Of a stretch of DNA of 64,000 nucleotides, positions 52,039-62,736 are shown in pieces; within the stretch, counting starts at the first letter, position 1; each line of letters starts with the position of its first letter. Where the stretch lies: positions 186,001 through 250,000 of the forward strand of contig NZ_JACVPX010000002.1 in the NCBI RefSeq assembly GCF_018881655.1. The letters are read 5' to 3'. Below the pieces are notes generated by a model. The model made no database searches and was not told the DNA's origin. It was given only the letters and a program-made list of their open reading frames with translations. The position numbers were made by a program, and so were the translations under genes. The stretch comes from Polynucleobacter sp. Tro8-14-1 (GTDB lineage Bacteria; Pseudomonadota; Gammaproteobacteria; Burkholderiales; Burkholderiaceae).

Positions 52039-53020
52039 ACTACATCCTCTCATGCAAGAGTATTTGTATGAGTTACATGTGTTGCGTCAACTTTCGCCGC
52101 ATACGCTTAAAGCGTACGGCATGGACCTGAGTGACCTGCAAAACTTTGCTCTTGAAGACAGTATTGAGTTGTTAAGAGTGAGTAACGGCCATGTACGTCG
52201 TTGGGCCGGCCGCTTACATTCCAAAGGTAAATCTTCAAGAAGTATTGCGAGAGCCCTTTCAGCATGGCGAGGATGGTATGACTGGCTTACTGAAAAAGAT
52301 GCCAGGCGCGATGCCCGTGCCGGCAAGGTAACCAGCAATTTAATTGCCAATCCGGTTGACGACGTCAAGGCGCCCAAGCGTCTGAAGTCTTTACCCAAGG
52401 CATTATCCGTCGAGCAGGCGCTTTCCTTGGTAAACCAAGCAGTCAAAGAGGCCGAAGAAAAAAAGGATTTGGAATCCATCCGCGATGCTGCCATTATTGA
52501 TTTGCTATATTCCTCTGGCTTGCGCCTTTCAGAGCTCTTGGGGATTGATGTCATGCAAAGCAAAGATCGCCAACAGGAATCTGCTGGCTGGTTCGATTGG
52601 GATGCTGCTGAAGTAACGGTTTTAGGTAAGGGCGGCAAACGACGCTCTGTTCCAGTTGGAGCCCCTGCCATGAAATCACTTGCTACATGGCGAGAGCTGC
52701 GCGATGCTGGAACTTATCCAGAAGAATCCATCGCCTTGTTTTTGTCGGCAACAGGTAAGCGCTTATCGCCGCGTACGGTGCAAGCGAGATTGCGTACTTT
52801 AGCCATGCGTGCTGGTTTGCCCACTCATGTGCACCCTCATATGATGCGCCATAGCTTTGCCAGCCACGTGCTGCAATCCTCACAAGATTTAAGAGCGGTG
52901 CAGGAGATGCTGGGGCACGCCAGCATTGCTAGTACCCAGATTTATACGTCTTTAGATTTTCAGCACCTAGCTCAGGCATACGATAAAGCGCATCCCCGCG
53001 CAAAGGCTGGCAAAGGCTGA
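52019..53020 (+). CDS. xerC: tyrosine recombinase XerC
   Basis: 333 residues. N-terminal core-binding domain (about 8-110) and catalytic domain with Arg (SSGLRLSELLG), Lys (GKGGKRRSVP), HxxR (HMMRHSFASHVL), GH (LGHASIASTQ) and nucleophile Tyr (IYTSLD). With XerD it resolves chromosome dimers at dif. Unlike the short recombinase at the left end it has both domains. Confidence 0.92.
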   Translation: MKLKSTELHPLMQEYLYELHVLRQLSPHTLKAYGMDLSDLQNFALEDSIELLRVSNGHVRRWAGRLHSKGKSSRSIARALSAWRGWYDWLTEKDARRDARAGKVTSNLIANPVDDVKAPKRLKSLPKALSVEQALSLVNQAVKEAEEKKDLESIRDAAIIDLLYSSGLRLSELLGIDVMQSKDRQQESAGWFDWDAAEVTVLGKGGKRRSVPVGAPAMKSLATWRELRDAGTYPEESIALFLSATGKRLSPRTVQARLRTLAMRAGLPTHVHPHMMRHSFASHVLQSSQDLRAVQEMLGHASIASTQIYTSLDFQHLAQAYDKAHPRAKAGKG

Positions 53021-53089
53021 GGAACTCGGTAAGATAGAAGGTTTCCCGCTTTGGGAATTGTTGGCTTTTAGATTTTGATTGGATCATCC

Positions 53090-54160
53090 ATGGCATTAAT
53101 TCCAGTAACGATTTTGACGGGCTTCTTGGGAAGCGGCAAAACTACTTTGCTTAAACACATCCTGACTGAAGAGCATGGCAAAAAAATTGCCGTCATTGAG
53201 AATGAGTTCGGTGAAGAGAATATTGATAACGACATCTTGGTGCAAGATAACCAAGAGAACATTGTGCAAATGAGCAATGGCTGCATTTGCTGCACCATTC
53301 GTGGCGATCTCGTGGATGCTTTAAATGAGCTTTGGGAGCAGCGTAAAGATAAGAAGATTAGCTTTGATCGCGTTGTCATTGAAACTACAGGTGTTGCTAA
53401 TCCTGGCCCCGTCGCTCAGACATTCTTTATGGATGATGATGTAGCAGATCATTATGTTTTAGATGCTGTAGTGACTCTGGTGGATGCCAAGCACGGTCAG
53501 CAACAACTCAATGAGCACGAAGAGGCTCAGCGCCAAGTTGGCTTTGCCGACCAAATCTTTATTACTAAGACCGATTTAGTGACGCCTGCTGATGTAGATG
53601 CCTTACGTAATCGCTTAATGCATATGAATCCAAGGGCGCCTATTACAGGCATTTCTAAGGGTGTGGTGCCCTTGAATGCTGTCTTAGACCTCAAGGGCTT
53701 CAATCTCAATGCCAAGCTGGATATTGACCCTCATTTCTTGGAGCAGGACGACCATGACCATGCGGATTGTGGTCACGACCATAGTCACGATCATGATCAT
53801 AGTACCTGTGGCCATGATCATAGTCACGACCACCAGCACCAACACCATGGCCATGCTGGCCATACTGATCGTATCCAATCCTTTGTTTTTCGTAGTGATA
53901 AACCCTTTAATCACAAAAAGTTGGAAGACTTCCTGGGGGGCATTTTGGAGGTCTTTGGAGAGAAGATGTTGCGCTATAAAGGCGTGCTCTACGTGAAGGG
54001 AAGCAGCCGAAAAGTAGTGTTCCAGGGCGTTCACCAGATGATGGGCAGTGATTTAGCTGGCCCATGGGGCACAGAACCCAAGCAAACCCGTATGGTCTTC
54101 ATAGGCATCGATTTGCCCAAGGACACCCTATTGGCAGGGCTTGAGGGCTGTTTGGCCTAG
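53090..54160 (+). CDS. COG0523 GTPase with histidine-rich linker
   Basis: 356 residues from ATG 53090. G3E GTPase: Walker [10 protein letters not shown] near 15, ENEFGE, metal motif GCICC near 66 (CXCC), and NTP-binding TKTDLV. A linker at about 220-265 has dense His-Asp pairs and two further Cys, then a CobW_C domain. COG0523 proteins are metal chaperones, mostly for zinc, in which CXCC binds the metal and His runs store or buffer it. Which metalloprotein it serves is unknown. Confidence 0.88.
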   Translation: MALIPVTILTGFLGSGKTTLLKHILTEEHGKKIAVIENEFGEENIDNDILVQDNQENIVQMSNGCICCTIRGDLVDALNELWEQRKDKKISFDRVVIETTGVANPGPVAQTFFMDDDVADHYVLDAVVTLVDAKHGQQQLNEHEEAQRQVGFADQIFITKTDLVTPADVDALRNRLMHMNPRAPITGISKGVVPLNAVLDLKGFNLNAKLDIDPHFLEQDDHDHADCGHDHSHDHDHSTCGHDHSHDHQHQHHGHAGHTDRIQSFVFRSDKPFNHKKLEDFLGGILEVFGEKMLRYKGVLYVKGSSRKVVFQGVHQMMGSDLAGPWGTEPKQTRMVFIGIDLPKDTLLAGLEGCLA

Positions 54161-54185
54161 CAAGATTCGGGTACAATCCGCCGCC

Positions 54186-54221
54186 ACGGCCCATATTGAT
54201 GAATATTAATAAAAGGGCCGT
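54186..54221 (+). other. hairpin in the dksA leader
   Basis: ACGGCCC pairs with GGGCCGT around a 22-base AT-rich loop containing ATATTGATGAATATTAAT. It lies 50 bp before the dksA start, after a TACAAT that could be the -10 box. It may be a transcript leader element; no T run follows, so it is not a terminator. Confidence 0.4.
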
Positions 54222-54271
54222 AAAAGTTTGGCAGAATGAGGCAATAATGCTTCAAACCAGGAAAGAATGAG

Positions 54272-54760
54272 ATGACGGTAAAAACAGCAACAAAACCAGC
54301 AACCGCTGCAAAAGCTAGTAGCAAGGCTGCGAGCGCTAAGGTTGCAAAAGGTGCTCCATTAACTGAGGCAGAGTTGCTCAAGATGTCCGACAAGGACTAC
54401 ATGAGTGCTGCGCAGTTAGATTTTTTCCGTCAAAAACTGCTCACTCTTAAAAACGACATTTTAAAGAATGCCTCTGAGACAACAGAGCATCTGCGTGAAA
54501 ATATTTTGGTTCCTGATCCTGCCGATCGTGCAACGATTGAAGAGGAGCATGCATTGGAATTGCGCACGCGTGACCGTGAGCGCAAGCTGCTCAAAAAAGT
54601 AGAACAAGCATTGGCGCGCATTGAATCTGGCGACTATGGATGGTGCGAAGAAACTGGTGAGCCAATCGGCTTGAACCGTTTAATTGCAAGGCCTACAGCC
54701 AATTTATCTCTTGAGGCTCAAGAGCGTCGTGAACTCCGTCAAAAATTATTTGGCGAATAA
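54272..54760 (+). CDS. dksA: RNA polymerase-binding factor DksA
   Basis: 162 residues: an N-terminal basic low-complexity tail, two long helices of the coiled-coil finger (around KLLTLKNDILKNA and DRERKLLKKVEQALARIE), with acidic tip ADRATIEEEHALELR, and the zinc-finger region YGWCEETGEPIGLNRLIARPTANLSLEAQERR. Of the four usual zinc Cys only one remains (C, then T, S, A), the type seen in many betaproteobacteria. Works with ppGpp on RNA polymerase. 13 bp before argB. Confidence 0.92.
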   Translation: MTVKTATKPATAAKASSKAASAKVAKGAPLTEAELLKMSDKDYMSAAQLDFFRQKLLTLKNDILKNASETTEHLRENILVPDPADRATIEEEHALELRTRDRERKLLKKVEQALARIESGDYGWCEETGEPIGLNRLIARPTANLSLEAQERRELRQKLFGE

Positions 54761-54773
54761 ATTTTAAGTAGCG

Positions 54774-55676
54774 ATGACTAAGCATTTACCAACTATTAGT
54801 GATATCTCTCCTTTATTAAAGGCGGAGATTCTTGCTGAGGCTTTGCCTTATATCCGCGCGTATCACGGCAAGACTATTGTGATTAAGTACGGCGGAAACG
54901 CGATGGTGGAAGAGCGCCTCAAAGAAAGTTTTGCGCGCGACGTTATCTTGTTAAAACTGGTCGGCATGAACCCAGTAGTGGTTCATGGCGGAGGCCCACA
55001 AATTGATGAGGCCTTAAAGAAGATTGGTAAGACCGGCACTTTTATTCAAGGTATGCGCGTAACCGATGAAGAAACCATGGAAGTAGTGGAGTGGGTTCTA
55101 GGTGGCGAGGTGCAGCAGGATATTGTGATGTTGATCAACCACTTTGGTGGCCAGGCTGTTGGATTGACAGGTAAAGACGGCGGCTTGATTCATGCTAAAA
55201 AAATGATGATTCCGAGTGACACGGAGCCAGGCAAAAAAATAGATATCGGTTTTGTTGGTGAAATTGAAGCAATTAATCCTGCTGTTGTTAAGGCTCTGCA
55301 AGATGACGCGTTTATTCCGGTGATTTCTCCTATTGGCTTTAGTGCAGAAGGCCAGGCTTACAACATTAACGCTGACTTGGTGGCTGGCAAGATGGCTGAA
55401 ATTCTTCACGCAGAGAAGTTGGTCATGATGACTAACATTCCGGGCGTGATGGATAAAGACGGTAAGTTACTGACAGATTTAACTGCGCGAGAAATTGATG
55501 CACTCTTTGCTGATGGCACTATTTCTGGTGGCATGTTGCCGAAGATTTCTTCTGCATTAGATGCGGCTAAGAGCGGCGTGAATTCAGTGCACATCATTGA
55601 TGGCCGCATTGAGCATTCTTTATTGTTAGAAATTCTGACCGAGCAAGCGTTTGGTACGATGATCCGCTCTAGATAA
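54774..55676 (+). CDS. argB: acetylglutamate kinase
   Basis: 300 residues of the amino-acid kinase family: [10 protein letters not shown] near 38, [17 protein letters not shown] and [34 protein letters not shown]. Phosphorylates N-acetylglutamate, the second step of arginine synthesis. Between dksA and slmA, with short gaps. Confidence 0.96.
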   Translation: MTKHLPTISDISPLLKAEILAEALPYIRAYHGKTIVIKYGGNAMVEERLKESFARDVILLKLVGMNPVVVHGGGPQIDEALKKIGKTGTFIQGMRVTDEETMEVVEWVLGGEVQQDIVMLINHFGGQAVGLTGKDGGLIHAKKMMIPSDTEPGKKIDIGFVGEIEAINPAVVKALQDDAFIPVISPIGFSAEGQAYNINADLVAGKMAEILHAEKLVMMTNIPGVMDKDGKLLTDLTAREIDALFADGTISGGMLPKISSALDAAKSGVNSVHIIDGRIEHSLLLEILTEQAFGTMIRSR

Positions 55677-55686
55677 GTAGATAAAC

Positions 55687-56337
55687 ATGCGCGAGTCCTT
55701 AGAGCCAGCAAACATCAACGACAGAAACGCTGACGCTGGTGTAGCTCGTAAGCGCCCTCGCCCAGGCGAACGCCGCTTACAGATTCTGCAAGTGCTTGCT
55801 GAGATGTTACAAAACCCGAAGGGTGAGCGTGTCACTACGGCGGCTTTAGCAGCCAAGATTGAAGTATCAGAAGCGGCTCTATATCGTCACTTCGCCAGCA
55901 AGGCGCAAATGTTCGAGGGCCTAATTTCTTTTATTGAGCAAACTGTTTTTGGATTGATTAATCAAATTAATCAAAAAGAAGAATCCGGCCTTGCTCAGGC
56001 GCGCGGTATCTTGCAAATGCTTTTATTCTTTGCTGAAAAGAATCCTGGCATGACTCGTGTTTTATTGGGCGATGCTTTATTGCAAGAAGATGATCGTCTT
56101 CAAGAGCGCATTACTCAAGTGCTCGATCGTGTCGAGGCATCTCTTAAGCAAGCTCTACGTATCGCCCAAACCCAAGGTGGCAATTGGGCGCAGTTGGGTC
56201 AGGAAGAGGTCAGCATCCGTGCTGCAATGTTGATGAGTTTTGTTTTGGGTCGTTGGCATCGCTTTGCCCGTAGCGGATTTAAGAAGCTGCCAACTGAAGC
56301 CTCCGATGTTAGTCTGCGCCTTCTCCTGTCAGAATGA
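55687..56337 (+). CDS. slmA: nucleoid occlusion factor SlmA
   Basis: 216 residues of the TetR fold: helix-turn-helix near residues 45-75 ([34 protein letters not shown]) and a helical C-terminal domain. SlmA binds chromosomal sites and stops FtsZ over the nucleoid. Position beside argB matches other Burkholderiales. Overlaps metX by 4 bp. Confidence 0.9.
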   Translation: MRESLEPANINDRNADAGVARKRPRPGERRLQILQVLAEMLQNPKGERVTTAALAAKIEVSEAALYRHFASKAQMFEGLISFIEQTVFGLINQINQKEESGLAQARGILQMLLFFAEKNPGMTRVLLGDALLQEDDRLQERITQVLDRVEASLKQALRIAQTQGGNWAQLGQEEVSIRAAMLMSFVLGRWHRFARSGFKKLPTEASDVSLRLLLSE

Positions 56338-57473
56338 GCGAGCTACACCTCTCTAGAAATACTATTCATTTTGCCGAGCCCCTGCCTTTGCAGAGTGGCG
56401 CCATCTTGTCTGGCTATGATTTGGTAATTGAAACTTATGGCAAGCTCAACGCCGATAAAAGTAATGCCGTTCTCGTTTGTCATGCGCTCAATGCATCTCA
56501 CCACGTAGCGGGACCAAGTCCAGATAATCCAGAAGATATTGGTTGGTGGGACAACATGATTGGCCCGGGCAAGCCAGTGGATACCAATCATTTTTTTGTC
56601 ATAGGCGTTAATAATTTAGGTTCTTGTTTTGGTTCTACTGGGCCAATGAGCATCAATCCTGCTACCGGCAAGCCATATGGCGCAGATTTTCCGGTGGTCA
56701 CGGTTGAGGATTGGGTGAATACTCAGGCCCGCCTGGCTGATAAATTGGGCATTCGTAAGTTTGCTGCAGTGATGGGCGGAAGCTTGGGCGGCATGCAGGC
56801 TATGGCTTGGGCCATTCAGTTTCCTAAGCGCATAGATCACTGCGTGGTGGTGGCATCTACCCCAAGGCTGAGCGCACAAAACATTGCTTTCAATGAAGTG
56901 GCGCGTAATGCCATTCTGTCTGACCCTGATTTTCATGGTGGTAACTATTACGAGCATGGCGTTGTACCAAAACGCGGTTTACGTTTGGCGCGCATGGTTG
57001 GTCACATCACCTATTTGTCTGATGATGACATGGCAGAAAAATTTGGACGAGAATTGCAGCGCCCTAATGGCGAGTCAAATGACTATCGCTTCAGCTTTGA
57101 TGTTGAGTTTGAGGTTGAAAGTTACTTACGCCATCAAGGTGATAAGTTTTCAACCTACTTTGACGCCAATACTTATTTATTGATTACACGCGCACTAGAT
57201 TATTTTGATCCTGCACGTCGTTACGATGGCAGTCTGAATCGCGCCCTAGCGGAAGTACAAGCCAAGTTTTTGGTTGTCAGCTTTTCAACCGACTGGCGCT
57301 TCCCACCGGATCGTAGTCGCGAGATTGTGCAATCTTTGCTGAGCAATAAGAGTGAAGTGACCTATGCTGAGATCGATGCGCCACATGGGCATGATGCTTT
57401 CCTGTTGGATGACGAGCGTTATCACAACCTGGTCCGCGCTTACTTTAAGCAAATGCGTGAGGTTCAAGCATGA
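56334..57473 (+). CDS. metX: homoserine O-acyltransferase MetX
   Basis: 379 residues of the alpha/beta hydrolase fold. Nucleophile Ser in [12 protein letters not shown] near 147, acid Asp in [12 protein letters not shown] and His in [10 protein letters not shown]. It acylates homoserine in methionine synthesis; whether the donor is acetyl- or succinyl-CoA cannot be told from what I see, since both occur in this family. Followed by metW with an ATGA overlap. Confidence 0.93.
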   Translation: MSELHLSRNTIHFAEPLPLQSGAILSGYDLVIETYGKLNADKSNAVLVCHALNASHHVAGPSPDNPEDIGWWDNMIGPGKPVDTNHFFVIGVNNLGSCFGSTGPMSINPATGKPYGADFPVVTVEDWVNTQARLADKLGIRKFAAVMGGSLGGMQAMAWAIQFPKRIDHCVVVASTPRLSAQNIAFNEVARNAILSDPDFHGGNYYEHGVVPKRGLRLARMVGHITYLSDDDMAEKFGRELQRPNGESNDYRFSFDVEFEVESYLRHQGDKFSTYFDANTYLLITRALDYFDPARRYDGSLNRALAEVQAKFLVVSFSTDWRFPPDRSREIVQSLLSNKSEVTYAEIDAPHGHDAFLLDDERYHNLVRAYFKQMREVQA

Positions 57474-58063
57474 GCAATTTTAATAAGCGTGCCGACTTTG
57501 CTGCCATAGCTAATTGGATTGCACCCAATACTCAAGTCTTGGATCTCGGTTGTGGCGATGGTAGTTTCTTGGAGTTTTTACAGAAACAAAAACCGGTTCA
57601 CGCTTATGGCGTTGAGATTGATGATTCACGCGTACTCTCTTGCGTGCAAAAGGGTTTGAATGTCATTCAGCAGGATTTAGAGGGCGGCTTAGCGCTCTTT
57701 GAAGATGGTAGTTTTGACACAGTTGTGCTGTCACAAACTCTGCAAACTATTCATCAAACTGAAAAGATTTTGCGTGAGGTAGTGCGGGTAGGGAAGGAGT
57801 CGGTGATCTCCTTCCCAAACTTCGGACATTGGTCTCATCGATTGGCTGTTGGTCTTGGCCGCATGCCAGTTTCTAAGAGCTTGCCTTACCAGTGGTACAA
57901 CACGCCTAACGTACGCGTACTCACGGTTGCTGACTTTGAGAAGTTAGCCTCAAGCCTTGGCCTGAAGGTAATCGATCAATGCATCTTGCATGAGGGTCGC
58001 CAGGTGACTTTGATGCCAAATTTATTTGGTAGCCTCGCTTTATTCCGCATTCGTCGTGCCTAA
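57470..58063 (+). CDS. metW: methionine biosynthesis protein MetW
   Basis: 197 residues, SAM-methyltransferase-like fold: [15 protein letters not shown] (motif I) near 22 and [21 protein letters not shown]. MetW works with MetX in many bacteria. Coupled to metX by a 4-bp overlap. Confidence 0.94.
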   Translation: MSNFNKRADFAAIANWIAPNTQVLDLGCGDGSFLEFLQKQKPVHAYGVEIDDSRVLSCVQKGLNVIQQDLEGGLALFEDGSFDTVVLSQTLQTIHQTEKILREVVRVGKESVISFPNFGHWSHRLAVGLGRMPVSKSLPYQWYNTPNVRVLTVADFEKLASSLGLKVIDQCILHEGRQVTLMPNLFGSLALFRIRRA

Positions 58064-59387
58064 CAAGCAACTCCATGTAGTGAAGTCCTGGCTTCAAGAC
58101 TTTCGGGTTTATCTCGAATGGCCTTGTTTGCGCATGTTGTTCTTGGGCTTCTCCGCAGGACTTCCTCTATTACTTATTCTAGGAACACTGAGCTTTTGGC
58201 TGCGTGAAGCCGGCATTGATCGCAGCACCATTGGTTACTTAACTTGGGTTGGTTTGATCTATGCTTTTAAGTGGGTTTGGGCTCCGCTTGTGGATCGCCT
58301 ACAAATCCCACTCTTAACTCAATTGTTTGGTCGCCGTCGCAGCTGGTTACTCTTTGCGCAAGCACTCATTATTTTGGGCCTAGTCGGTATGTCGACTTTA
58401 GATCCCAAGCTGGCACTCAATTCCATTGTTTGGTGTGCGCTCTTGGTGGCTTTTGGATCTGCCACTCAAGATATCGCATTAGATGCTTTTCGTATCGAGT
58501 CAGCTAATAGTGACCATCAAGCAGCCCTTGCTGCTACTTATCAAACTGGATATCGTCTTGCCCTAATTTGGGCTGGCGCCGGCGTGCTTTGGCTTGCTGC
58601 TCGGGCTGAAACAGGCAGCGGCTACGACGCCAGCGCATGGCAGTTTGCTTATCTTTGTATGGCAGCTTCTATCGGGGTGGGAGTGATTACAACGCTCTTG
58701 AGTAAAGAGCCAGCAAGATACGAATTAGCCAAAGTACGCACTGCTAAGGCCTGGCTTTATCAAACCTTGGTTGAGCCATTTGCAGAATTTATTACGCGCT
58801 ATCGCTGGCATGCCATTTTGATTTTGTCTTTAATTGCCATCTACCGTATTAGTGATGTCGTGATGGGCATCATGGCCAATCCGTTTTATGTTGATATGGG
58901 TTACACCAAAGATGAAGTTGCAGCCGTCAGTAAAGTATTTGGTGTGGTGATGACCTTGGTCGGCGCTTTTGTAGGCGGTGTGCTCACATTGCGTTTTGGC
59001 GTGCTGCGAATTCTATTTGTGGGTGCAGTTCTCTCGGCGGTCAGCAATGTATTGTTTGCTTGGCTGGCCACTCAAGGACATGATTTACATGGTTTGATTT
59101 GGGTCATCTCTGCAGATAATTTAAGTTCTGGTATCGCTAGTGCAGCCTTTATAGCTTTCTTGTCATCACTTACTAATATCCGTTACTCAGCTACCCAGTA
59201 CGCCCTGTTTAGTTCGATGATGCTGCTCTTGCCCAAATGGTTGGCGGGCTTCTCCGGAGTGTTTGTTGATAACTTTGGGTACCAAGCATTCTTCTACGGC
59301 ACTGCCATTATTGGCGCCCCAGTCCTACTTCTTATTTGGGCAACGATTCATTTCAAGATCGTGCAGACCAAAAAAGAGGGGGAGTAA
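58056..59387 (+). CDS. AmpG-like muropeptide permease (MFS)
   Basis: 443 residues from GTG 58056, which overlaps the metW end; earlier in-frame starts lie inside metW. About 12-14 membrane helices of the MFS type: MLFLGFSAGLPLLLILGTLSFWLREAGI, FKWVWAPLVDRL and FGSATQDIALDAFRIE are AmpG marks. Imports anhydro-muropeptides for cell-wall recycling. Terminated by a hairpin shared with xth. Confidence 0.88.
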   Translation: MPNKQLHVVKSWLQDFRVYLEWPCLRMLFLGFSAGLPLLLILGTLSFWLREAGIDRSTIGYLTWVGLIYAFKWVWAPLVDRLQIPLLTQLFGRRRSWLLFAQALIILGLVGMSTLDPKLALNSIVWCALLVAFGSATQDIALDAFRIESANSDHQAALAATYQTGYRLALIWAGAGVLWLAARAETGSGYDASAWQFAYLCMAASIGVGVITTLLSKEPARYELAKVRTAKAWLYQTLVEPFAEFITRYRWHAILILSLIAIYRISDVVMGIMANPFYVDMGYTKDEVAAVSKVFGVVMTLVGAFVGGVLTLRFGVLRILFVGAVLSAVSNVLFAWLATQGHDLHGLIWVISADNLSSGIASAAFIAFLSSLTNIRYSATQYALFSSMMLLLPKWLAGFSGVFVDNFGYQAFFYGTAIIGAPVLLLIWATIHFKIVQTKKEGE

Positions 59388-59393
59388 AAGCGG

Positions 59394-59425
59394 AGTAATG
59401 GGGAAAGTAAATTCTCCCCGTTACT
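59394..59425. terminator. hairpin between the AmpG-like and xth genes
   Basis: AGTAATGGGGA pairs with TCCCCGTTACT (one wobble) with a 10-base loop. It overlaps no gene and lies between convergent genes; the T run is weak. Confidence 0.6.
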
Positions 59426-59427
59426 TG

Positions 59428-60210
59428 TTAAATCTTCCAGTCGTAATCCACGGTAAGTGGTGCATGGTCTGAGAATTTCTCGTCCTTGTACACCGCAGTT
59501 TTCTTGGCTGTAGCAGCAATACCAGGGGTGGTGATGTGATAGTCAATTCGCCAGCCAACATTCTTAGCATAGGCTTGGCCTCGATTACTCCACCAGGTGT
59601 AGCAAGTTTCTGTTGCCTCTGGTTCAAGATGTCGATAGACGTCTACGTAACCTACTTTGCTAAAGAGATTGGTAAGCCACGCGCGCTCCTCAGGTAAGAA
59701 GCCAGAATTTTTGAGATTCCCTTTCCAGTTCTTCAGGTCAATTTCTTGATGGGCAATATTGACATCGCCGCATAGGACGATTTCGCGACCAGATTTTTTT
59801 AGGGAAACGAGATGTGGCAGAAAGCTGTCGAGGTAGCGATATTTAGCTTCTTGACGCTCCTCAGAGCTTGAGCCTGAGGGCATATAAACAGAGATCACTG
59901 ATAAACCTTTAAAACGGGCTTCAACATAGCGCCCTTCAGCATCAAACTCTTCATTGCCATAGCCGTACAAGACCTCATCTGGCTTATGGGGCGTATAAAT
60001 ACCGCAACCGCTGTAGCCCTTTTTCTCCGCATGATGGAAGAAGCCATGCATGCCGTCGGGATTCAGAATGGCGTCCTCTAGATCATCGCGCTGAGCCTTA
60101 AGCTCCTGCATACAAATGAAATCAGCCTTTTGCTTCACAGCCCATGGCAGAAAGCCTTTTTTGACTGCGGAACGGATACCGTTGAGGTTCGCGGAAATGA
60201 TGCGTAACAT
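59428..60210 (-). CDS. xth: exodeoxyribonuclease III
   Basis: 260 residues of the exonuclease III family: [17 protein letters not shown] (catalytic Glu), [21 protein letters not shown] and the His in [11 protein letters not shown]. Repairs abasic sites and 3' blocked ends. Divergent from pyrE with 8 bp between starts. Confidence 0.94.
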   Translation of the reverse strand: MLRIISANLNGIRSAVKKGFLPWAVKQKADFICMQELKAQRDDLEDAILNPDGMHGFFHHAEKKGYSGCGIYTPHKPDEVLYGYGNEEFDAEGRYVEARFKGLSVISVYMPSGSSSEERQEAKYRYLDSFLPHLVSLKKSGREIVLCGDVNIAHQEIDLKNWKGNLKNSGFLPEERAWLTNLFSKVGYVDVYRHLEPEATETCYTWWSNRGQAYAKNVGWRIDYHITTPGIAATAKKTAVYKDEKFSDHAPLTVDYDWKI

Positions 60211-60218
60211 GTAGGCCT

Positions 60219-60887
60219 ATGAGCTCAAATAATTCAAATCAAGATAACTTTATTCGTTTTGCCTTAGAGGCAAAGGTTTTGTCCTTCGGGGAGTTTAAAA
60301 CCAAAGCGGGAAGACTCTCACCTTATTTCTTTAATGCGGGTGAATTTAATGATGGAGCTCGTCTAAGCGCATTGGGTCGTTATTACGCCAAAGCTTTGCA
60401 AGAATCGGATATTCAGTTCGATATGCTTTATGGGCCGGCATATAAGGGAATCACACTTGCAGCGGCAACAGCCATTGCGCTGGCGGATGACGGCATTAAC
60501 GTTCCATACGCTTACAACCGCAAAGAAGCTAAAGACCATGGTGAAGGTGGCATGGTGGTTGGTGCGCCAGTAAAGGGCAGGGTTGTCATCATTGATGATG
60601 TGATTTCTGCTGGCACTTCAGTTAGGGAATCCGTAGATCTTATTCGCAAAGCGGGAGGAGAGCCTGCGGCGGTATTGATCGCTTTGGATCGGATGGAGCG
60701 CTCAGGTAATGCTGTTGAAATTGGAGACAAGTCTGCAGTGCAGGCCGTAGAACAAGAGTTTGGTTTGCCAGTTGTCGCGATTGCTAACTTAGCCGGCTTA
60801 ATGTCTTTCCTAACCTCTTCTAGTGATGCTCAGCTTACTCATTACTTGCCTGCAGTAAAAGCCTATCGCGATCTATATGGAATCTAA
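60219..60887 (+). CDS. pyrE: orotate phosphoribosyltransferase
   Basis: 222 residues. The PRPP motif is [16 protein letters not shown] near 128, and [23 protein letters not shown] opens the orotate fold. Makes OMP from orotate in pyrimidine synthesis. Short space to xth. Confidence 0.95.
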   Translation: MSSNNSNQDNFIRFALEAKVLSFGEFKTKAGRLSPYFFNAGEFNDGARLSALGRYYAKALQESDIQFDMLYGPAYKGITLAAATAIALADDGINVPYAYNRKEAKDHGEGGMVVGAPVKGRVVIIDDVISAGTSVRESVDLIRKAGGEPAAVLIALDRMERSGNAVEIGDKSAVQAVEQEFGLPVVAIANLAGLMSFLTSSSDAQLTHYLPAVKAYRDLYGI

Positions 60888-60899
60888 AAGCAGCTACTT

Positions 60900-61802
60900 T
60901 TAGATTGTTGTTTCACCTTCAAAGACAGTAACGGCAGGCCCGGTCATGATGACGGGCTGAGCAACACCATCAATTACCCCGCCCCAAGCAATCTGCAAAT
61001 CTCCACCGCGGGTATGTACTTTTACTGGCGAGTCTAGCAAGCCTCTGCGAATCCCTGAAACCACGGCTGCACAAGCGCCGGTACCGCAGGCCAAGGTTTC
61101 TCCAGCGCCCCGTTCAAAGACGCGAAGTTTGATTTCATTGCGATTAAGCGCCTGCAGGTAACCCACATTTACTTTTTTAGGAAACGCAGCAAACTTTTCA
61201 ATTTCAGGACCCTCTTCTAAAACGGGTGCGCTATCGACATCACCAACTACTTGGACGGCATGTGGATTCCCCATTGAGAGGACGCCCACCAAACTATCGT
61301 GAGTAGCTGGGTAATTCAAAGGGAGTGCATAGAGGGTTTCTTGAAATTCTTGAACGCTTGCCAAACCAGTCGCATTAAATGGAATATGGCTGTGTTCAAA
61401 AATTGGCGCACCCATATCCACCTCCACCTGGCCATCCGGATGGGACTTGAGAGTCAGAACGGTGTGTGCCACTTCGACGCGCAAAGGATTCTTGTTAGAT
61501 AGGCCCTGGTCTTGCACAAATCGTACAAAGCAGCGCGAGCCATTACCGCATTGTTCAACTTCACCGCCATCCGAATTAAAAATGCGGTACCGAAAATCAG
61601 CATCAGGGCGCGTGGCTTTTTCAACTAGGAGAATTTGATCGGCGCCAATGCCAAATTGACGATGGGCTAAGGCTTGCCATTGCTCCTTGGAGATACCGCT
61701 TAAGTCTTGGTCGATACCATTGAGCACAATGAAATCATTGCCGGCACCATGCATTTTGGTGAAGCGAAGCTTGCGTACTGGATTGTTGGTATTGGTGCTC
61801 AA
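60900..61802 (-). CDS. dapF: diaminopimelate epimerase
   Basis: 300 residues. Catalytic cysteines in [14 protein letters not shown] and [26 protein letters not shown] opens the fold. Interconverts LL- and meso-diaminopimelate for lysine and peptidoglycan. 11 bp from the LpxL gene on the same strand. Confidence 0.95.
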   Translation of the reverse strand: MSTNTNNPVRKLRFTKMHGAGNDFIVLNGIDQDLSGISKEQWQALAHRQFGIGADQILLVEKATRPDADFRYRIFNSDGGEVEQCGNGSRCFVRFVQDQGLSNKNPLRVEVAHTVLTLKSHPDGQVEVDMGAPIFEHSHIPFNATGLASVQEFQETLYALPLNYPATHDSLVGVLSMGNPHAVQVVGDVDSAPVLEEGPEIEKFAAFPKKVNVGYLQALNRNEIKLRVFERGAGETLACGTGACAAVVSGIRRGLLDSPVKVHTRGGDLQIAWGGVIDGVAQPVIMTGPAVTVFEGETTI

Positions 61803-61813
61803 AATAATTCCGT

Positions 61814-62713
61814 TTAATCGTAAAGACTCGGTTCGCCTTCGGGCCTGTGTTTAAAACGCTTATGAACCCAATAGTACTCTGCTGGTCTTTCTTGAACAAG
61901 TTCCTCGATATATTGATTTAGGCGAGCAGTATCTTTTTCAACATCATCGCTAGGGAAGTTTGGCAATGGCTCACTAATATGGCAGGTATAGCCTTTACGG
62001 TCTTTGTTTAAGGTAGTTGTCATCAAACATACCTCAGCGCCACTGAGTCTTGCCAGGCGCGAGACTGAGGTAATGGTGTTGGTCTGTATGCCAAAGAAAG
62101 GGACAAAGACAGAGTCACGTGGACCCAAGTCAATATCAGGGGCAATGAAAATAAAGTTACCCGTTTGAATTTCACGAATCAGGTCACGTAAGCGGCTCTG
62201 TCGCTCAATGGACTTCCCACCAAAGCGATTTCTCCACTCAATCATTTTTTGATTGAAGAAAGGATTCTTCATGTTTTGATAAAGGCCTGCACCACAGGGC
62301 CAGTCGTGTTGATTGGCCAATACTGAAAGCGCCATAAAGCCGCCTTCAAGCCCAACAAAGTGTGGATTAATCAGTAGGCGTGGCTTGCGATCTCCCAAAG
62401 TAATCGCTGATTCAATGGTGACGATATCGGTAATTTGTTTGCCACTACCCAGCCAGATACGACTTCTCTCTAATACGCTGCGGCCAAATAATTTCCAATG
62501 CTCAATCGCCAGATCATCAAGTTCTTTTTCACTGAGAGTGGGAAAGCACAAACGTAAATTAGTCTTGACTACGTGGGTGCGGCTGTTTGGAATATGGGCG
62601 GCAAGCCAGCCCATGCCGTAGCCCACATGGATGGTGATCGTATAAGGCAGAAAGGCAAAGAGACGCAAAAGACTGAGCGCCAAGAAATTGAAGAGGTTTT
62701 GTAACCAGGTCAT
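61814..62713 (-). CDS. LpxL-family lysophospholipid acyltransferase
   Basis: 299 residues, membrane helix then acyltransferase domain with HX4-type motif at [10 protein letters not shown] near 118 and ending [14 protein letters not shown]. Close relative of 38612-39511. Middle gene of a dapF-LpxL-LpxL run. Confidence 0.87.
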   Translation of the reverse strand: MTWLQNLFNFLALSLLRLFAFLPYTITIHVGYGMGWLAAHIPNSRTHVVKTNLRLCFPTLSEKELDDLAIEHWKLFGRSVLERSRIWLGSGKQITDIVTIESAITLGDRKPRLLINPHFVGLEGGFMALSVLANQHDWPCGAGLYQNMKNPFFNQKMIEWRNRFGGKSIERQSRLRDLIREIQTGNFIFIAPDIDLGPRDSVFVPFFGIQTNTITSVSRLARLSGAEVCLMTTTLNKDRKGYTCHISEPLPNFPSDDVEKDTARLNQYIEELVQERPAEYYWVHKRFKHRPEGEPSLYD

Positions 62714-62736
62714 TTCAAAAATGATAACGAATTTAT

